DNA of 21,310 nt from JBBSEZ01 sp038239195. Lineage in GTDB: Bacteria > Planctomycetota > Planctomycetia > Gemmatales > Gemmataceae. The notes under the pieces are model-generated. The model saw nothing but the letters and a program-made list of their open reading frames with translations, had not been told where the DNA came from and did not search any database. The position numbers were made by a program, and so were the translations under genes. The stretch is from contig JBBSEZ010000138.1 of assembly GCA_038239195.1 (NCBI GenBank), positions 1 to 21,310 of the forward strand. Direction: 5' to 3'. Positions 14,978-21,310 of this stretch are shown here, in pieces; position 1 is the first letter of the stretch, and every line of letters begins with the position of its first letter.

Positions 14978-15065
14978 GGTGCGGTCATTGTCCGCGAGCG
15001 GCGCGCCGCTGGCAAGACGGCACCTCCTTGCTGTATCATGAACCTGTCTCTTCCCCTCGCGGAGC
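14978..15065. promoter_or_regulatory. Divergent promoter region
   Basis: An 88-bp gap between two divergent starts must carry promoters for both. For the plus strand, TATCAT (15032-15037) is a plausible -10 with a poor -35 (GGCAAG) 17 bp upstream. No operator repeat is visible. Confidence 0.3.
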
Positions 15066-15464
15066 ATGCCCGTGAGCTCGGCCGGCACCTTTCGCCTGTT
15101 CGTCTACGGCACCCTGAAGCGCGACGGGCGGCGGCACCCCTTTCTCGCCCAACAGCACTGCCTGGGGGCGGCTCGCACGCGCCCGCTCTACGCGCTCCTC
15201 GACCTCGGCGCCTATCCCGGCCTCGTGACCTGTCCCGAGGGCGAGGCCGTCGAAGGCGAGCTCTACGAGGTCGATCGGGAGCTGGTGTCCTCGCTGGACG
15301 AGGTCGAGGGGGCACCGGAGCTGTTTCGCCTGGCGCCCGTCGAGGTCGAGGACGTCGCGGGCCCGGTTCAGGCCTATTTCTACCAGCGCGACGTCTTCGG
15401 CCGGGCTCGCTGCCCTTCGGGGCGCTGGGACAACGTCCCCGGGAGGGCCCGCGATGACGCATGA
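15066..15464 (+). CDS. Gamma-glutamylcyclotransferase-like (AIG2) protein
   Basis: A 132-aa protein with the AIG2/GGACT fold signature: LFVYGTLKRD (11-20) forming the substrate loop and the catalytic Glu81 in LDEVEGA (77-83). AYPGLV (49-54) and VEGELYEV (62-69) are standard family strands. The family forms 5-oxoproline from gamma-glutamyl amines or peptides; the substrate here is not determined. It is cytosolic. The ATG at 15066 has GGAG immediately upstream. Its last 11 nt overlap the start of the TIGR02996/LRR gene, so the two are coupled. Confidence 0.88.
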   Translation: MPVSSAGTFRLFVYGTLKRDGRRHPFLAQQHCLGAARTRPLYALLDLGAYPGLVTCPEGEAVEGELYEVDRELVSSLDEVEGAPELFRLAPVEVEDVAGPVQAYFYQRDVFGRARCPSGRWDNVPGRARDDA

Positions 15465-16275
15465 GGAGGCCTTTCTGGAAGCCATCCTCGAAGCGCCCGA
15501 TGACGATGCGCCGCGCCTGATCTTCGCCGACTGGCTCGAGGACAACGCCCAGCCGGACCGCGCCGAACTGATCCGCGTTCAGTGCGAGCTGGCTCGCCGA
15601 CCGGCCGAGCAGCGCGGCGAAGACTTGCGCACCCAGGCGATCCGGCTGCTGCACGCCCACTGGGACGAGTGGGTCGGCCCGCTCTGTGAACTGGTCGGCC
15701 CGCGCGCCGCCCGCATGGGGGAAGGTTGGCTGGAGCTCGGCATGCACACCGAGGCGCTGCAACGGTTTCAGCGCGGCTTCGTCGAGTCGCTTACGCTGGA
15801 GGCCGGCACGTTCGCCCGGCGCGCGGAGGAGCTCTACCGGTTGGCGCCGGTGCGCCACCTGCGCGTGTGGGGAGGAGGGGGCGTGGCGACTGCCCTCGCG
15901 ATGTGCCCGCACCTGGCCCGCCTGGAGCACCTCGAATTCGCGGATTACTACTCCGCCCCCCTCGACGCCAACGACGTCCGGGCGCTGGCGGCCTCTGGCC
16001 ACCCGCGGCGCCTCGCCTGGCTCTCGCTGGGGCGCAATAACGTCGGCGACGAGGGGGCGCTGGCCCTCGTGAAAGCGCCCTGGTTGCGCAGGCTGCGCCG
16101 GCTCGACATCGACGACTGCGGGCTGGGGGACGTTGCCGCCCTGGCGCTGGCTAGCTGCCCCGAGCTGGGCCACCTCGAAGCGCTGAGCCTGGAGCGCAAC
16201 CACTTCACCCGTACCGGGGAGAGCGCCTTGCGCGATTCTCCGTACCTTGTGGGCATGCGCTCGTTGCGAATGTAG
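15454..16275 (+). CDS. TIGR02996-domain leucine-rich-repeat protein
   Basis: A 273-aa protein. The N-terminus (EEAFLEAILEAPDDDAPRLI, then FADWLEDN, then ELIRVQCELAR) is the TIGR02996 repeat-companion domain, a hallmark of Gemmata-type planctomycetes and some myxobacteria. From about residue 130 there are four or five ribonuclease-inhibitor-like LRRs (LARLEHLEFADYY, RRLAWLSLGRNNVGDEGA, RRLRRLDIDDCGLGD, GHLEALSLERNHFT). The final TAG falls inside a palindromic repeat (AATGTAGTCCGC), so the last repeat may be cut short. No catalytic residues; probably a protein-binding scaffold in the cytoplasm. It starts inside the upstream gene. Confidence 0.9.
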   Translation: MTHEEAFLEAILEAPDDDAPRLIFADWLEDNAQPDRAELIRVQCELARRPAEQRGEDLRTQAIRLLHAHWDEWVGPLCELVGPRAARMGEGWLELGMHTEALQRFQRGFVESLTLEAGTFARRAEELYRLAPVRHLRVWGGGGVATALAMCPHLARLEHLEFADYYSAPLDANDVRALAASGHPRRLAWLSLGRNNVGDEGALALVKAPWLRRLRRLDIDDCGLGDVAALALASCPELGHLEALSLERNHFTRTGESALRDSPYLVGMRSLRM

Positions 16276-16360
16276 TCCGCGACTCCGTCGCGGTGCTCCG
16301 CCGCTCCGCGGCGGACTACATTGTCGCCCGCGACTCCGCCGCGGAGCGGCGGACTACATT
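16269..16360. repeat. Compound palindromic repeat (GTAGTCCGC...GCGGACTAC)
   Basis: AATGTAGTCCGC (16269-16280) is the inverse of GCGGACTACATT at 16311-16322, and the latter recurs at 16349-16360. Between them the GCGACTCCG and CCGCGG modules repeat in both directions. It can fold as a hairpin with either copy of the right arm. It includes the stop codon of the LRR gene and may also serve as its terminator. It looks like a dispersed intergenic repeat with a duplicated right half. Confidence 0.7.
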
Positions 16361-16463
16361 GGAGGGGCGAGCGCCATTCTCCGAAAAAAGGTGATGCGAG
16401 GAAATCATTCCCCGCCCTCTCGCGGACAACAAGAGGAGGCGCGGGCCGCATGAGGAGGCACCG

Positions 16464-17099
16464 ATGACCCGGGAGGCGCCGCGGCCAGGGATGGAAGACC
16501 AACGCCGGTTGGACGACGATGCGACGTTGTGGAGCGCCTTTCTCGCCGGCGACGAGCCGGCGTTCGAGCAACTGTACGCTCGCCTCGGACCGGCCCTGCT
16601 GCGCTTCCTCGGCCGCGCCTTCGCGGTTCAGCACGCCGACGCCGCCAACCTCGCGCAGCACGTCTTCCTCTCCCTCTACGCCCGCCGCGATGCCGTCGGC
16701 TTCGACGCCACGCGCGCCCGCTTCCGGACGTGGTTCTGGCACTACGCGCGCTGCCGCGCCATCGACGAGCTGCGCAAGCGGCGCTCTGCGCGGGCGGGGC
16801 CTTCCCTCGGGGGAGGCCCCGAGGCCGAGCAGGCGCTGGCCTCGCGCGCCGAGGCGAGACAGCGGGAGCAGGAGGTGGTGGACGAGCAACGGGAGCGCGT
16901 TTTGCGCTGTCTGGAGCGGCACGACTGTCTGGACGAGCGCGAGAAGTTCGTGATTCGCAACAGCAACACGGAGGGACTGGGCGAGCTGCCGCAGACGGAG
17001 GTGGCGCTGGCGCTGGGCCTCAGCCCTGGCCAGATCAGCAAGCTCAAGCACGCCGCGATTCGCAAGCTGGGCGCGTGCGTGCGCCAGGCCCGAACTTGA
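16464..17099 (+). CDS. ECF-like RNA polymerase sigma factor
   Basis: A 211-aa sigma-70 family protein. ATG 16464 follows a strong GAGGAGG (16452-16458). Region 2 spans about residues 25-110 (FEQLYARLGPALLRFLGRAF, then AANLAQHVFLSLYARR, then FRTWFWHYARCRAIDELRKR). A charged linker follows, and region 4 with a helix-turn-helix is at about 150-207 (LDEREKFVIRN, then QTEVALALGLSPGQISKLKH). In canonical sigmas the linker-proximal motif is DDLxQEVF; here it is ANLAQHVF, a divergent form. It directs RNA polymerase to a small regulon, plausibly including its own operon. Next downstream are a cysteine-rich protein and a giant STAND ATPase, 54 and 84 bp apart, suggesting one regulatory unit. Confidence 0.88.
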   Translation: MTREAPRPGMEDQRRLDDDATLWSAFLAGDEPAFEQLYARLGPALLRFLGRAFAVQHADAANLAQHVFLSLYARRDAVGFDATRARFRTWFWHYARCRAIDELRKRRSARAGPSLGGGPEAEQALASRAEARQREQEVVDEQRERVLRCLERHDCLDEREKFVIRNSNTEGLGELPQTEVALALGLSPGQISKLKHAAIRKLGACVRQART

Positions 17100-17106
17100 C
17101 CCGGGT

Positions 17107-17133
17107 CGCCCTTTCTGTTCGAGTAGAAGGGCG
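17107..17133 (+). promoter_or_regulatory. Stem-loop between sigma and HCC-motif genes
   Basis: CGCCCTT (17107-17113) pairs with AAGGGCG (17127-17133) around a 13-nt loop, right after the sigma stop. There is no T-run, so it may tune expression or RNA stability within the operon rather than terminate it. Confidence 0.35.
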
Positions 17134-17153
17134 GGCCGTCTGGAGTACCCTGA

Positions 17154-18008
17154 ATGACCGAAGAAGCCGTTTGTGCCCTGTTCGCCGCGCTTCGCGAGGA
17201 GCGCGACCTTGCCGCGACCTTGCCGCCCCTGGCCTGCCCGGGCGGGCTGACGCTGGCGCGGGCCCGCGCGCTGGCCCTGGCCCCGAGCCGGCGGGCGGCC
17301 CGCGAGCAAGCCCACCTCGACCACTGTGCGCACTGCCGCCGCGTCGTCGCCACGTTCGAGGAAGAACTGCCGCACCCCGAGCGCTGGGCGCTGTTGCGCT
17401 GGGCCCTGGGCTGGGAGAAGAGCTCGCCCGAACTGCGTACCCACGTCGAGGACGATGGCTGCGAGTGCTGCCGCGCCGTCTGCGAGGAACTGCGGCGGCT
17501 CCGCTGGCGCACCGGGGCGCGCCTCGCCGAGGCAACACGGCTCCCCAACCCCGAGGCGGCGGTGGCCGACGAATCGCGCGGGCCCTACCGGGTAACGTCG
17601 CCCGTCGGCGCCGGGCCCCTGCGCTGGTGCCTGCATCAGGAAGGCCCCCACCTGGTTTTGGACGTCGCCAGCAGTGAGCCCGCCTTGCTTCCGGCGCTCG
17701 TGCGCTACACATTGACAGTGGCGGGCGAGCCGGTGCTGATCGGCTTCGTCCCACTGGCCGGGCCCGACCGCGAAGGGCAATGCGCGGCGCATGCCACGCT
17801 GGACGCCCTGCGCCTGCACGCGCTCTGCCCCGAGGGGGACTGCGAACTGACGCTGGCGCCCGTCGTGGCGGAGAGGCTGAGCGAGGCGGAGCTCCGGCTG
17901 CTGGCGGAGTCGGCCCGGCGTGCCCCGTCGGCGGACTGGCAAGGATGGGTGGAGCGCCAGGAGGAGCGGGCGTGGCCGGCGCTGCGGGCGCTGCTGGCCC
18001 CCCTGTAG
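17154..18008 (+). CDS. Probable soluble anti-sigma / sensor protein with two HCC zinc-type motifs
   Basis: A 284-aa protein with GGAG (17142-17145) before ATG 17154. Two putative zinc sites are visible: HLDHCAHC (H-x3-C-x2-C, about residues 54-61), typical of ZAS/zf-HC2 anti-sigma domains, and HVEDDGCECC (H-x5-C-x2-C, about 97-106), a variant. Between them is a helical segment. Residues about 140-225 form a beta-rich domain (GPYRVTSP, then LRWCLHQEGPHLVLDVAS, then RYTLTVAGEPVLIGFVPLAG), and the last 50 residues are helical. There is no membrane segment, unlike most ZAS proteins, so any signal would be sensed in the cytoplasm. The position directly after a sigma gene supports an anti-sigma role, which is inferred. 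It could also be an adaptor between the sigma factor and the downstream ATPase. Confidence 0.75.
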   Translation: MTEEAVCALFAALREERDLAATLPPLACPGGLTLARARALALAPSRRAAREQAHLDHCAHCRRVVATFEEELPHPERWALLRWALGWEKSSPELRTHVEDDGCECCRAVCEELRRLRWRTGARLAEATRLPNPEAAVADESRGPYRVTSPVGAGPLRWCLHQEGPHLVLDVASSEPALLPALVRYTLTVAGEPVLIGFVPLAGPDREGQCAAHATLDALRLHALCPEGDCELTLAPVVAERLSEAELRLLAESARRAPSADWQGWVERQEERAWPALRALLAPL

Positions 18009-18060
18009 GGAACGGCCTCCGTGCCGTTCCGACGTCGCGGAACGCCACAGAGGGCGTTCC
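18009..18060. repeat. Twin hairpins with shared GGAACG arms
   Basis: GGAACGGC-ctccgt-GCCGTTCC (18009-18030) and GGAACGCC-acagag-GGCGTTCC (18039-18060) are two perfect 8-bp stems with 6-nt loops. The outer AGGGAACG and CGTTCCCT can also pair across both. They sit between the HCC-motif gene stop and the likely start of the STAND gene, where they could attenuate or stabilise the message. They look like members of a dispersed palindromic repeat. Confidence 0.65.
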
Positions 18061-18081
18061 CTCCGGGTGGAGGGCCCCTCT

Positions 18082-18087
18082 GGGAGG
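18082..18087 (+). promoter_or_regulatory. Ribosome-binding site favouring GTG 18093 or 18096
   Basis: GGGAGG lies 5 bases before GTG 18093 and 8 before a second in-frame GTG at 18096. It decides against the earlier in-frame GTG 18021, which sits within a palindrome. Confidence 0.55.
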
Positions 18088-18092
18088 CCTCG

Positions 18093-21000
18093 GTGGTGGA
18101 GAGCCTGCGCGACAAGTTCGAGCAGTTGGCCGAGGGCCCCGACCGCTTCCGGGCGGTCTACTGGGGCCCCCTGTTTACCCATCGCCAACTGTGGGGCGAC
18201 TGTCTCGACCTCGTTCGCTCGGCCGCTGGCGACGAAGACCTCGCCGTCTGCTGGCAACTTCTCCACCAGCGCGAAGTGCAAACGTTCGTTCGCGCCGGCC
18301 GACCCGAGGCCCCGCGCCCCCGGCTCCACGGCGACGAGGTGCTGGCCCTCGTGGGTCGCACCCTGGCCGCGACCGCCATCGCCTGTCTCCTCCGCCGCGC
18401 CCGTCCCGACGAGCCCCCGCCCGAACGCCTCCTCACCTGGCTGACGCGCGCGGTGGGCCAAGGAGAGGACGAAGAACGCCTGCGCCGCCGGCCGATCTTT
18501 TCGTGGCCGCGCCTCGACGAGCCCGAGCGCGTCGAGCACGTCTTCGCCGCCCTGCCGCGCTCTCTCGCGCCCGCCGCCTGGGCATCGGCGCGGCACGTGG
18601 TGCGCGCGCTGCTCGAGCTGCCTCCTTCCTCGCAGCGCGCCTCGCGGCGCTTCTGGGTGCCGCTATTGCTCGACCATCAGTCCCGCCCGCTGGTGGTGCG
18701 CCTGTGGCTGGAGCGGGCCAGCGCCGGCCGCGGCGGGCTGTTCCTGGCCCCGCTCCAGGCGCTCGACGGGCTCGACCTCGACCATACCTTTACCGACGCG
18801 CTGGCCGAGGCCTGGGCCGGCGTCGTGAGCGAGTTGCCGGCGGCGAGCCGCTGCGACGTGTGCTGGTCGCTGGGTTGGCTGGCGGAAGAGCGCGGGGCGC
18901 TGCCGCCCTTGCGCGGCGCCTCGCACCAGGGCGCCGCGGGCGTCGCCCTGCGCTTGCTGGTGAGCGGGCGCAGCCCCGACCCGTCCTTCGCCGTCGCCGC
19001 CACGCTCCACGGCGACCAGCTCGGCCGCGTCGCCGGCGTCAACGACGTCCAGCAAACTAAGCTGTGGGGCGCGGCCGGCGAGCTGCGGCGCGGCGGGCCG
19101 CCCGTGACGGCGATCGTCTCCCTCGACAACCTGCCCGACGAGGCCGAGCGCTCGGAGTGGCAGCAGCGCGGGGTGCGCGTCATCGGGGCCCGCGACGTCG
19201 GCGAGGCCTGCGACCACGTCTGCGGCCTGCGCGACGGCGTGCCCGGCTACCTCGAAGCGGTGCGCGATCTGCTGCTCCGCCCCGACCAGCGCCCGGCCTA
19301 CCTGGGCGATCACTCCTTTATCGAGGTCTACGTCCCCCATCAGGCCTTGCAGGAAGGGCCCGAGCCCTTGGCCCCGCGGGCATGGGCCGACGTCCACGCG
19401 GAACTGGCGGCGGGGCCGGGACGCGTGGCGCTGGTGTGGGGCGAGGCGGGGCAGGGCAAGACGCTGCTCCTGCACGTGAGCGCGCGGCGGCTGGCGCGGC
19501 GCGGGTTGCGCGCCCTGGCCGAGCAGCGCGCCTCGCTCCATCAGGTGGCGCTGCCCGTGGTGGTCCCGCTGCCGCGCCTCGCCGCCCTGGCCGGGGGGCG
19601 TCGCTCGCCGCGCGAGGCCCTGGCCGAGGCCCTGCGGCAGTCGGGCCACACCGAGCAGGCCGCCGTCTACGTCGCCGACCACGCGCACGAGCGGCGCACC
19701 TGGCTCTTTCTCGACGCCCTCGACGAGGTGGCCGCGCCGGAACGGCTGGCGCGCTTCTTCGAGGCGCTGCGCGACTGGCGCTGCCGGGTCGTGCTGACGG
19801 CGCGCTCCTCGGGCGCCGATCGCGCCTCGCTGCGGGCACTGCGACCTCCCGGCGCGGTGGCCTATCGGCTGGCGCCGTTCAACGACGAGCAGGTGGGCGA
19901 TTTCCTGCGTCGCTGGCGCCCCGACGAGGAGCAGCGCGCGCCCCTGGAGCGCCTGCTGCGCAGCCGGGCGCCGCTGCGGCAGGTGTGCCGCAGCCCCTTT
20001 CTGCTGACGCTGCTGGCGTGGGTGGCCGGCAGCGGCGACGACCCGGGCCCGGACTTGACGCGCGCCCGGCTCTACGAGGCGGTGCTGAACCAGGTGCTGA
20101 CGCAGCCCCTGCCGGGGACGAGCGCGACCAACGTCCACGACCGGGCCAGCGCCTGGTGGCCGCTCCTGGCCGAGATCGCCTGGGGCCTGTTCCTCGACCA
20201 CGGAGGCCCGGGGCCCCTCGGCCACGAGGAACTGGTCGGCCGCGTCGTCCGCTCGGAGCACGGCCCGCTGCCGCTGGCGCGCGACCCGGGCGCGTTCAAC
20301 CGCAGGCAGACGGCAGAGTTGCTGGTGCGCGAACTGGTCGATCGCCGGCTGCTGTTCCGTCGCACGGCACCGCGCGGCGGCTCGGAGTATCGCGCCCCGC
20401 ACCAGTCGTTTCTCGAACATCTGACCGCGCGTGCCCTCGCCGACCTGATCGAGGGCCGCCGGAGCGCGCTGCCGCGCGGGGCGGGCGCCCCGCTGACGCG
20501 CGGCGAGGTGTGGACGTTTCTCGACCGGCAGGCGACGGTGCCGGAGTGGGAGGCCGTCTACCTGTTCCTGGCCGGCATCCTCGACGATCCGGGCCCGCTA
20601 TTGCGCCTGCTGATGGACGAGGGCGACGGCGGGCCGCCCCTGCGGCGCATGCTGGTGGGCCAGTGTTTCGCGGAGGTGCCGGCCGACCGGCTCGATCCGG
20701 GCATGGTGCGCGAGGTGCGCCAGCGCTGGTCGCACGGCGGGGGCGAAGGGCCGGGCGGCGCGCTCGACCAGTTGCGGCGGCTGGCGGCGCTGGGGCCGGC
20801 GAGCGTGGCGACGCCGGCCGACCTGCCCGTCGATCTGCTGTTCAGCGGCGACGTGGGCCGCGAGGTGCGGCTGGCGCTGGATGCGCCGCTCCCGGAGGCG
20901 GCCAGCCCGGTCGATCGCTTCATGGAGGTGGTCGGCGAGGACGAATGGTCGGTGCGTTTGGGGGCCCTCGAAATCGCCTGCGAGCAGGCCGCCCAGGACG

Positions 21001-21200
21001 GGCCGCGCAGCGTGGCGCGCCTCCTCGACGGCTGCCTCAACGCCGACAGCGACGAGCTGCGCCACGAGGCCTTGCTGGCGGTCGAGAAGCTGCTCTTGCG
21101 CATGGGCTGGAACCTGGTCCCGTGCTGGTCGCCCGACGAGCCCACGGTCTTGATCCGCGATTGCCACTGGACGGTGCTGGGCCCGAGCGGCGCGCGGTGA
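18093..21200 (+). CDS. STAND ATPase: Lon-like peptidase, NACHT and HEAT-like domains
   Basis: About 1035 aa from GTG 18093, chosen because GGGAGG (18082-18087) precedes it; the in-frame extension to 18021 would translate through the twin hairpins. Residues 1 to about 195 are helical and unrecognised. Residues about 195-370 resemble a Lon (S16) proteolytic domain: LRGASHQGAAGVALRLL with Ser277, LGRVAGV, then Lys323 in QQTKLWGAAG, and VIGARDVGEAC at the end. The Ser-Lys gap of 46 is close to the 43 of E. coli Lon. The NACHT NTPase has Walker A GEAGQGKT (450-457), Walker B WLFLDALDE (537-545) and VLTAR (567-571), followed by winged-helix-like text (SEYRAPHQSFLEHLTARAL). The C-terminus has HEAT-like helices (WSVRLGALEIACEQA, LRHEALLAVEKLL). 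NACHT STAND proteins switch on by ATP-driven assembly; a peptidase effector would then be released. No membrane segments. Confidence 0.85.
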   Translation: MVESLRDKFEQLAEGPDRFRAVYWGPLFTHRQLWGDCLDLVRSAAGDEDLAVCWQLLHQREVQTFVRAGRPEAPRPRLHGDEVLALVGRTLAATAIACLLRRARPDEPPPERLLTWLTRAVGQGEDEERLRRRPIFSWPRLDEPERVEHVFAALPRSLAPAAWASARHVVRALLELPPSSQRASRRFWVPLLLDHQSRPLVVRLWLERASAGRGGLFLAPLQALDGLDLDHTFTDALAEAWAGVVSELPAASRCDVCWSLGWLAEERGALPPLRGASHQGAAGVALRLLVSGRSPDPSFAVAATLHGDQLGRVAGVNDVQQTKLWGAAGELRRGGPPVTAIVSLDNLPDEAERSEWQQRGVRVIGARDVGEACDHVCGLRDGVPGYLEAVRDLLLRPDQRPAYLGDHSFIEVYVPHQALQEGPEPLAPRAWADVHAELAAGPGRVALVWGEAGQGKTLLLHVSARRLARRGLRALAEQRASLHQVALPVVVPLPRLAALAGGRRSPREALAEALRQSGHTEQAAVYVADHAHERRTWLFLDALDEVAAPERLARFFEALRDWRCRVVLTARSSGADRASLRALRPPGAVAYRLAPFNDEQVGDFLRRWRPDEEQRAPLERLLRSRAPLRQVCRSPFLLTLLAWVAGSGDDPGPDLTRARLYEAVLNQVLTQPLPGTSATNVHDRASAWWPLLAEIAWGLFLDHGGPGPLGHEELVGRVVRSEHGPLPLARDPGAFNRRQTAELLVRELVDRRLLFRRTAPRGGSEYRAPHQSFLEHLTARALADLIEGRRSALPRGAGAPLTRGEVWTFLDRQATVPEWEAVYLFLAGILDDPGPLLRLLMDEGDGGPPLRRMLVGQCFAEVPADRLDPGMVREVRQRWSHGGGEGPGGALDQLRRLAALGPASVATPADLPVDLLFSGDVGREVRLALDAPLPEAASPVDRFMEVVGEDEWSVRLGALEIACEQAAQDGPRSVARLLDGCLNADSDELRHEALLAVEKLLLRMGWNLVPCWSPDEPTVLIRDCHWTVLGPSGAR

Positions 21201-21222
21201 GCGCGTAAAGACAAGCCATAGA

Positions 21223-21238
21223 GGGGGGGCGCCCCCCC
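21223..21238. terminator. G7/C7 palindrome after the STAND gene
   Basis: GGGGGGGCGCCCCCCC, 22 bp past the stop, is a perfect palindrome with no spacer, so the RNA hairpin would lose its central pairs to form a loop. It could end the operon; no T-run follows. Nothing recognisable lies between it and the window end at 21310. Confidence 0.35.
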
Positions 21239-21310
21239 CGTTCGTGTCGGTTGGCGCGCGGGGGCCCGCCCCGATTCAATTCACAGCGGGCGCCGCCGGG
21301 GGTGGGGCCC

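Noticed and set aside
15017..15029. A sigma-54-like GGCAC...TTGC in the divergent promoter region
   Set aside because: The GG and GC pairs are 9 bases apart, not the required 10, and the flanking consensus is poor.
16269..16360. Possible CRISPR-like array from repeated GCGGACTACATT
   Set aside because: Only two direct copies with unequal, self-complementary spacers; it is a palindromic repeat, not an array.
15948..18596. A long minus-strand open frame across the LRR, sigma, HCC and STAND genes
   Set aside because: It crosses four real plus-strand genes and has no recognisable domain or start signal.

Overview
The window is high-GC DNA that looks like a planctomycete of the Gemmataceae type. 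The taxonomic clues are a TIGR02996-type N-terminus (FADWLEDN) on a leucine-rich-repeat protein, EF-hand modules fused to CotH and to a PQQ-like propeller, LTxxQ-repeat secreted proteins, an ECF-like sigma factor with a cysteine-rich partner, and many GC-rich palindromic elements between genes. This placement is inferred from protein style; no rRNA gene is present.

Layout. 43-3388 (+) is a tightly coupled operon of a secreted CotH-kinase/EF-hand protein, a VTC-domain (polyphosphate polymerase-like) protein and a DUF4956 membrane protein. 3389-6099 is a degraded region. It holds a TMTC-like membrane/TPR pseudogene (-) with two in-frame stops, abutting at one point a headless DUF5658-type fragment (+). 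It also holds an unrecognised ORF and an 87-bp inverted-repeat element that looks like a MITE or IS remnant. 6100-7059 (+) is a broken chimera of a sigma-70 region 2 and the tail of an LTxxQ-type secreted protein, with two compensating frameshifts. 7080-8738 (+) is an intact secreted EF-hand/PQQ-propeller protein.

8841-9904 (-) is a two-gene unit of a HEPN-domain protein and an unrecognised partner. 10028-11039 (+) couples a 2OG-Fe(II) prolyl-hydroxylase-like enzyme to a DUF2262 protein. 11129-11872 (-) holds a small secreted basic protein and a 54-aa membrane protein. 12056-14977 (-) is a 973-aa FAD/Fe-S D-2-hydroxyacid dehydrogenase-type enzyme. 15066-16275 (+) couples a gamma-glutamylcyclotransferase-like protein to a TIGR02996/LRR protein.

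16464-21200 (+) is the most interesting segment. It encodes an ECF-like sigma factor, then a soluble protein with two zinc-binding-type HCC motifs (probable anti-sigma or sensor), then a 1035-aa STAND ATPase. The ATPase has an N-terminal helical region, a Lon-like serine-lysine peptidase domain, a NACHT-type NTPase and a HEAT-like C-terminus. This architecture fits a regulated conflict (defence or programmed-death) or signalling system. The function is inferred, not shown.

Both convergent gene pairs in 8.7-11.1 kb are separated by long near-perfect hairpins that probably act as bidirectional terminators. No tRNA, rRNA, CRISPR array, intact transposase or replication origin was seen.
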